64,000 nt of DNA, taken from assembly GCF_000001735.4 (NCBI RefSeq), contig NC_003076.8, positions 6,882,001-6,946,000 on the forward strand. Direction: 5' to 3'. The notes below the pieces were generated by a model that was not told where the DNA came from, ran no database searches, and worked only from the letters and a program-made list of their open reading frames with translations. The position numbers and the translations under genes were made by a program. The DNA comes from Arabidopsis thaliana. Taxonomy: Eukaryota; Streptophyta; Magnoliopsida; Brassicales; Brassicaceae. Below are positions 57,991-64,000 of the stretch, in pieces. Numbering within the stretch: the first letter of the stretch is position 1; each line of letters starts with the position of its first letter.

Positions 57991-60846
57991 CTAGGGTCGT
58001 GCTCTTTTGTTGCTGCAAGTAGGGCACTTGTAATGCTTGATATGCTCCGCTCTAGCTGGAGTGATCTTCACACACTCCCCGTGGAACCATTTCTCGCACA
58101 TGTCACAGCAAATCCAGAATTCATCAGAAGCATAGTTATCTCCACATGCTCCACATAGGGTTTCACCGTGTTCGTCTTCATCCTCATCCTCTTCCTCTTC
58201 CCCTTCTTCTAACTCTAATCCTTCTTCCTCATCCTTGGCATGTATCGTCTTTGAACTTTTACTTTCTAAACCTCTCTGCATTCCAGATCAAGAAATGTAT
58301 TAACTACACCAAAATAGCAGAGAGTAAACTATAAAAAGTAATCAACAAGTGTCACTGGAGCGGTAAGCTTGTGATAAATTGGCCATTTCATTGCATACTG
58401 ATACAGTAATTCCAGACCTGCCGCTTAGATGATTGCAACTAAAGATACATCTTTGTGCTGCCTGAAACTTAAGAGGTTTCTTATGCCACACAATTCACAA
58501 ACTACGATTATGGAAGTAAGAGTATTGTGTTCAGTTAATGTTTTAGAACTCAATAGCAAACTGTGTAAGATCTCAATCTATAATGCATATGATGAAACAG
58601 ATGTTTAAGGAACAAACTTGTGCAGCATACGCTCGAGGTTAGCAGAAAATGAGAAGTATTGTAGGTAGTAGGTACGCTACAACAGTAACCTTAAAGCACA
58701 AAAACAAAACAGTTTCTGATACTTTAACCCTGATCAAATATGGTTGTGTTATCTGAAACATAAATAAATATATATGTAGTTATAATATAAGAAGGAAAAC
58801 CTTTCATATAACTATAAATAATTTCAATGTTCAAATATTTCCAAACGTGTCTCTTAAAAAGTTAGAAATCAAGGTGTTCTGTTAAACTATAGTTGAATTG
58901 TGTAGCAGCTACTCAAATGAGACTTCCAAGATAGTGCAATGACTGTATATGAAAATGTCATAAATAGGTTGAATCCTTTACGATGTGAATGTGAATAACA
59001 TATGCCAGTGCTGTGCTTTATTGAATATCCATTTAACCATTCCTAATTTCTGAAATACTGCAAGACAAAACAAAAAATGATAAGAGTAGACGAAGGACAA
59101 AGCTTGAGTATCGAAAAGAAGGTCTAAGAATGAAACAAGAGCTATTTCCGCAAAACTTTCAGGATACCATTAACAATCATAGACCTTTTTCTGTAGGATT
59201 GTAGTTGAGTTGTCAGCTCAACTAACGAACAACTTAGACCGGTTAGTGTACTATGGGAGGAGTTATATAGAGAACCGAAGGTGATAGGATCGCGATACTG
59301 AGTTGAGAAAGGGTTTGGAAGAGTAGCATAGTAATTAATGTTCATAGTTCCCAGTTCATAGTTAATAAAGGATTTGGTTTGTTCTTAGTTCATAATTAAT
59401 GTTCTGTATCTTATTAAAGGAGAGCATGAGACTTACCATTTTTGAATTTGACTTGGATCTGTTGCCATTTTGATTTGCTGAAGAGGGCATTTCCTTTGTT
59501 TGCTTCTCTGCATTTCCAGTTACAACTTCATATACAGTAGGAACCTCATTTATCATACTAAACAAGCGCTTCCTGAATTTGTAAGTGTACGGGTTAGTAT
59601 GGAAATGCTTCAGATATCATGATAATTAATGGTAGAGAATTGAGCAGAGAAGATATTAAACAACGAACACCAGGTTAGAAGAGAAAACACAGCAACCAAG
59701 AAAGAAAGAATGATACCTGTCAGCTCTATCGAAACCAAATCTTGAACCAAAGTAAAAAGACACAGAAAGTAACCACGCATCACTGTGGACAGCAACGAGA
59801 GAAAGCCAGTTTCTTTCCTGCATCCCATCTCTGGCAAAGTTAATGCCGAGTGCAGGTTCGGGAAGCTCAGGAGGCACTTCTTCAGCTGGTAAGTTAACTT
59901 CCCACACTTCATTTGGGAATCCATACAAGCAGAGATTCTGCTTCTCTGAAATGTCATAAAACAGTCATACAAACTTCAGTTTATCAACGCTACTTAATTA
60001 GCAGAGAAAGCAACGAAATACTCTCTGAAAACGATATTTAGCTACGTAAAATCAAGACAAGCAGCTATATTCAATAACGAAATCATGTTTATTAAATTAA
60101 TATATTGATGACAAAAAATTAATATATTCCTCTTAACTAAAACAAGTTTTAGAGCCACAAGAAATTTCATAGAGACATGCAACCTCTAAATGGTTATGGT
60201 TATGTCGATCAAGGCACAAAGCATGAAGTCAAAAGCGAGATATAGAGAAAGATAACAGCACCAAATGCGAAAGAGTATATAGTTCATGGGGAGACCAAAC
60301 CACCGAACTAAAATAAAAGTTGCTCAAATGTTCAACATAATCAGTCACCAGTACCAAAACACATGTAAGCAGCAGAGCAAGATCTTATACTTTTCAGTGT
60401 GAGTGTCGATTTGGACAAGCCTATGTTACCATCTCAACTTTGCATATTCAAAATCAGGAATAACTGAAACAGCTTGAGAGCATACTTAAGGCTAGAGAGA
60501 GAAAAAAGCTAACCAGGGTCGCATTGCTGGAAAAAATCTTCCACATCTGCAAAAAAAAGAAATTAATTGTTCTTAATTCGAAGAACTAAGCATCATCAAC
60601 ACAATCCATAACACTAGAGCACAATTGTTGAAAAAGGGTCTAAATAAAGCCACCAAACGATCGTCATGAGAAGAATTCCCACGAAAAACTCAAAACCCAT
60701 AAGAAAAGTTTCAAACTTTAAAAAGCAAAGAGAAGAAAGAAGAGACCAGTGGTGAGAGCTTGGATGATGCCAGCTCGACGGCCCTTAAAATCTCGAAAGA
60801 CTTCTTCGACAGTTCGAGGGCTGTAGTGCGCAGTTCCTCCTTCCAT
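57991..60846 (-). CDS. AL5: Alfin-like PHD-finger protein AL5
   Basis: Five exons: 60846-60747, 60546-60514, 59945-59717, 59572-59437 and 58275-57991. They total 260 aa, as recalled for AL5 (At5g20510). The N-terminal Alfin domain starts [20 protein letters not shown] and includes [21 protein letters not shown] variable Lys/Ser linker and an acidic run ([14 protein letters not shown]) lead to a C-terminal PHD finger with Cys4-His-Cys3 spacing ([20 protein letters not shown], then HGECV and CPTC). Alfin-like proteins read H3K4me3 and act as nuclear transcription regulators, with roles in stress responses. Intron 4, at 58276-59436, is about 1.2 kb and without visible genes. Confidence 0.95.
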
Positions 60847-61535
60847 GTCCGTCTCTCCTCTCTCGGAAACGATGAAAGAACAGTGAGGTTTGCTTCTTTT
60901 TTTTTTCTAAAGCAGAATTTTTGTTCTTAAGTGATAAAGTAAGAAAACTTAATGCAGACTAAAAAGTTGCCCCGTGGACAGTGACCGACCCGGTCTAGTC
61001 ACAACACTTATTTAAAAATAAAAATACATAAATAATGGACATTAATAATGTCTTCGTGCGTTTAGTTTGGTGTTATCTCATTTTCAAACATAATCAAGTT
61101 TGTCGGGAAAAAAACTACTCTACAGATTTCATAAATATTATGAATGACAGACGTAATCAACACATTCAAGATATAATCATATAACCATGTCTTTTTTCAC
61201 TTTTCTCAATCATCTACAAAGCCATGATCATCCAGAGGAAATAGTTACGATCAGATGAGAAACACCAACAACAATTGGAAAAAAAATAACCCAAAAAAAA
61301 GAAGGAAAACTGAGACGAAGCAAATGCATCTGATTAGCTTACACTTGCCATCTCCACTAGCTGGTTCTGCTTACAAAAGTTCCTGTCCAATATCTCACTC
61401 TCTGAACAAGTTGTATCTGTCACTCCCAAATGCAACATACGTATACACATGCTTATAACAAACAATACCGTCGTTTCAGGTTGCAATAGGAAATAAGTGA
61501 GTCGAATCTTCCTCTAAACACAGCATCGTTGATCG

Positions 61536-64000
61536 TTACCTTCCTGTCATCAGATTAGAGACCAACGTCAAGCCTAGTATTCTACTTTGGGAAAAACATC
61601 CCAAGAAACATCTCTGTAAAACAAAATTGTTACTTATACTTGGTAGATCATCTTACCTGTATCTTCTTTCCTTTTCTCAGGCGCATACTTTTCGAGAAAT
61701 TGCAAGTTTGTTTTCCAGTAAACTTCACCACCAGACAGCCATGTATCCATATGCATCCCACTTGGAAACTCCACAAATGTGCACTGAGGGTTACGGGCAG
61801 CCGCTTTCGCATACAGCATTTTCATGTGAAATGGAGGGACCATCTCATCTTGCAGTCCAGAGAGGAAAAGCACTGGTTGTTTGATCTGTCATTGTTGCAA
61901 GATCAGTTTATCACAGGTTGCTACAGAAAATCAAACGATGAGACATTTTTTTAACAGGGATATGTTTTTAGCAGCACATCAAGCTCCTTTCTTGTTTCCT
62001 TTCAAGTTTTACTCCATAGAACAAATCAGGGAGCAATCAATCAGCTTGCGGCATACATGAATAATTTTATAGTTCGGGTTAGCTTATCATGAATTCAACA
62101 TATTCCGCAAAGATATATACACTATGTCCCGTTAAAAGGAAATGAAGGAATGCAAATGCATGAGATATATTAATATATATGCCAGTGAGGTCATTGGGGT
62201 ACCATAGTGTTTTTTGCTTAAATGAGTCATTTTATGGCATATGCAAACAGTAAACGAAAAGAATCCATCTAACATCTATCTGCAAGAGTCTACATTTGCA
62301 TCTTACCTCAGCAATAGCATCAATTGTTTTCCAGGGAGAACGTACAACAAAATTAAGAAGCTTCAGGCTTTTCGTACCACTTCCTCCAATAAACCACTTC
62401 AAGAACGGCAGCAAAACGCCAGCCATATCAAGAATGGATGTGAAAGTATTTTCCAGAATCAATGCAGATACCTATATAGCGACATTGAGAAATGGTAAAC
62501 ATACAACTATAAGGCGTGTGGATATCAAATGAAATACTGGAAGTAGAGACAACAAGAACAAAAATAATAGCTTAATCAAGGCATCTACAAATTTCATTTA
62601 CCAAGAAATTTTCTGAGAAGGATAAGGTTCTTGTGCATATAATAGTAAATATCAGTGGGGGTGATAAAAGGAGGCCTATAACAAAGCTCAAACGAATACC
62701 CCTATCAACCAGGTTCTTTTATTGCCAGATGACTAAAACTTTAACACAAAAAATAATTATATTCAGATAGTACAAACCGCGTAGATTGTTACTGATGATA
62801 AGTGACTAGAATCTAAATAAAGAGGTACTCTAGAAATTTTTATACAATTGGACTCCAGGTCATCTGCCAAAGACCATGAGTTATAATAATTTGCAACAGT
62901 AACCAGAATCTCATTAATATACTGATAAGAAGCCATCCAAACCAAGCCCCTAGAGGAGAGAGGAAGGTGCCCTTAGGCGTTATAATTTATAAGGCATTTG
63001 TTAGTCTCATTCGTAACCATGTGGGACTCTCAATAATACTTCTCCCTTTAAACAGTAACATCCACAGAGCTGGCGGCTGGTACTTGGCCTATACTGTCTC
63101 TCTTCTAATAAAATATACATTTTCCCTACTCATGAAATGCTACCAATAGCAATATGTACTAATAGTACCTTATCTGGATTGTTTTTGGTAAGCACAGCTC
63201 CAACAGCTCCCCCAAGGGACCTTCCAAATACAACTATTCTAGATGTATCAATGTCAGTCCTTCCAGAAAGGTGATCCAATGCAGCCTAACAAAAAATATC
63301 AGGCAAGAAAATGGATAATGAATACATGGAGACGCAACAGAAGAGATATGTGGATAAATTTAGGGAGACAAGCAAACCTGAGCATCTTTTATGATACCTT
63401 GTTGTGAAGGATAGCCTTCACTTGCCCCATAGCTGGTTGCACGGGAAAATCAATAAGCATTGTATAAACAGATCCAAGGTTTAGACTCAAAAACAAACAA
63501 TTTATATAAGAGATAGACCAGAAACCAGCAAACTGAAACTAACCCGCGATATGAAAGCATGAATACATTGCACTTCAATTTTTGTATCATGATGCGAACC
63601 ATCTCCAGACGATGAGCGATGTCTGGGATTCTAAGGTCAAGGTCGTAACAAGACAAAGTATCCCAGCTAACAGACATGGAACATAAAATAGGTTCCTTAG
63701 AGCATACAAATATAAACAAACAAAAACCAAGAAATGGCTCTGGAAAGGATACTTCCAGCGTTCTCCTGGAAAAATAAAATGGTTGGACCTGCATGCCAAA
63801 CATAAACTATTAGAAAGACTTCGAATTAGGCTAAAGCTACCAACCACAAGCAACTAGATTTTAGGTGACAGATAAGTTCCAAACTAAAGCTAAAATGACT
63901 TAGGGATCACAAATCTGAGAAAAGGAATCCAAAACCTAGCTAAAGACAGAGACATCAAGACCTAAAATCCCTCAAAATTCAGTAGATTCAAAAGCTTATT
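61536..64000 (-). CDS. WAV2: WAV2, BEM46-like alpha/beta hydrolase (3' part)
   Basis: The gene runs off the right edge. Visible exons: 63788-63753, 63622-63544, 63432-63378, 63285-63169, 62471-62307, 61885-61657 and 61543-61536. The last exon holds only the final codons (G-R-stop), so stopping in the previous exon would add wrong residues. The frame reads GPTILFFQENAGN, LSYRGYGASEGYPSQQG, the nucleophile elbow GRSLGGAVG, then LQDEMVPP (acid region) and SGMHMDTW (His). It matches WAV2 (At5g20520), a membrane-anchored BEM46-family protein that limits root bending; the N-terminal anchor lies outside the window. The intron 63623-63752 is of U12 type. No enzyme substrate is known. Confidence 0.9.
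63623..63752 (-). other. U12-type (minor spliceosome) intron in WAV2
   Basis: The donor is GTATCCTTT, an exact match to the U12 consensus RTATCCTTT. The branch site is CCTTGAC (CCTTRAY) about 14 nt before the acceptor 'aatcccag'. Its boundaries also give the expected frame GNIAHRLEM. Confidence 0.85.

Overview
The window reads as Arabidopsis thaliana nuclear DNA. Intron-rich plant genes sit on both strands in AT-rich spacers. Several spliced proteins, rebuilt exon by exon, have the lengths I recall for a run of chromosome 5 loci from about At5g20360 to At5g20520: PHOX3 809 aa, PHT4;5 517 aa, MGD2 468 aa, CLSY2 1261 aa, EFR 1031 aa, GRXC4 135 aa and AL5 260 aa. Locus names and recalled lengths come from memory, not from a search. 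This is a eukaryotic genome, so there are no operons, CRISPR arrays or phage features. I saw no convincing tRNA, rRNA or known ncRNA gene.

Layout. 0.1-2.6 kb (-): PHOX3, a TPR/PB1 co-chaperone with an N-terminal 10-residue repeat. 4.9-5.5 kb (-): a serine-rich-protein-related gene. 5.9-10.4 kb (-): plastid phosphate transporter PHT4;5, 15 exons. 11.0-12.0 kb (-): a secreted GH17 glucanase. 12.9-14.2 kb (+): a 2OG-Fe(II) oxygenase of the SRG1 type. 14.8-16.6 kb (+): MGDG synthase MGD2. 17.0-21.3 kb (-): CLSY2, a SNF2-like factor of RNA-directed DNA methylation. 21.4-28.6 kb: a tandem segmental duplication carrying the CLSY2 leader and a MOB-like gene; the first MOB is 5'-truncated and the second is intact. 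28.7-39.4 kb (-): three motor-less copies of the myosin XI-K tail, one with a fully open tail, one C-terminally damaged and one only a fragment. 40.5-43.7 kb (+): EFR, the bacterial EF-Tu receptor kinase. 44.0-44.5 kb: a foldback MITE. 45.1-55.4 kb (-): complete myosin XI-K. 56.7-57.7 kb (+): glutaredoxin GRXC4. 58.0-60.8 kb (-): Alfin-like AL5. 61.5-64.0 kb (-): the 3' part of WAV2, which runs off the right edge.

The genes are independent units with no shared pathway. The structural interest is at 21-45 kb, where repeated duplication, deletion and exon shuffling created a damaged MOB gene and headless myosins and left EFR between the XI-K tail copies and their parent. Other points are two non-canonical GC-AG introns, a U12-type intron in WAV2, and a chimeric in-frame myosin exon. 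Most of these genes are already known; I found no clearly new biological system.
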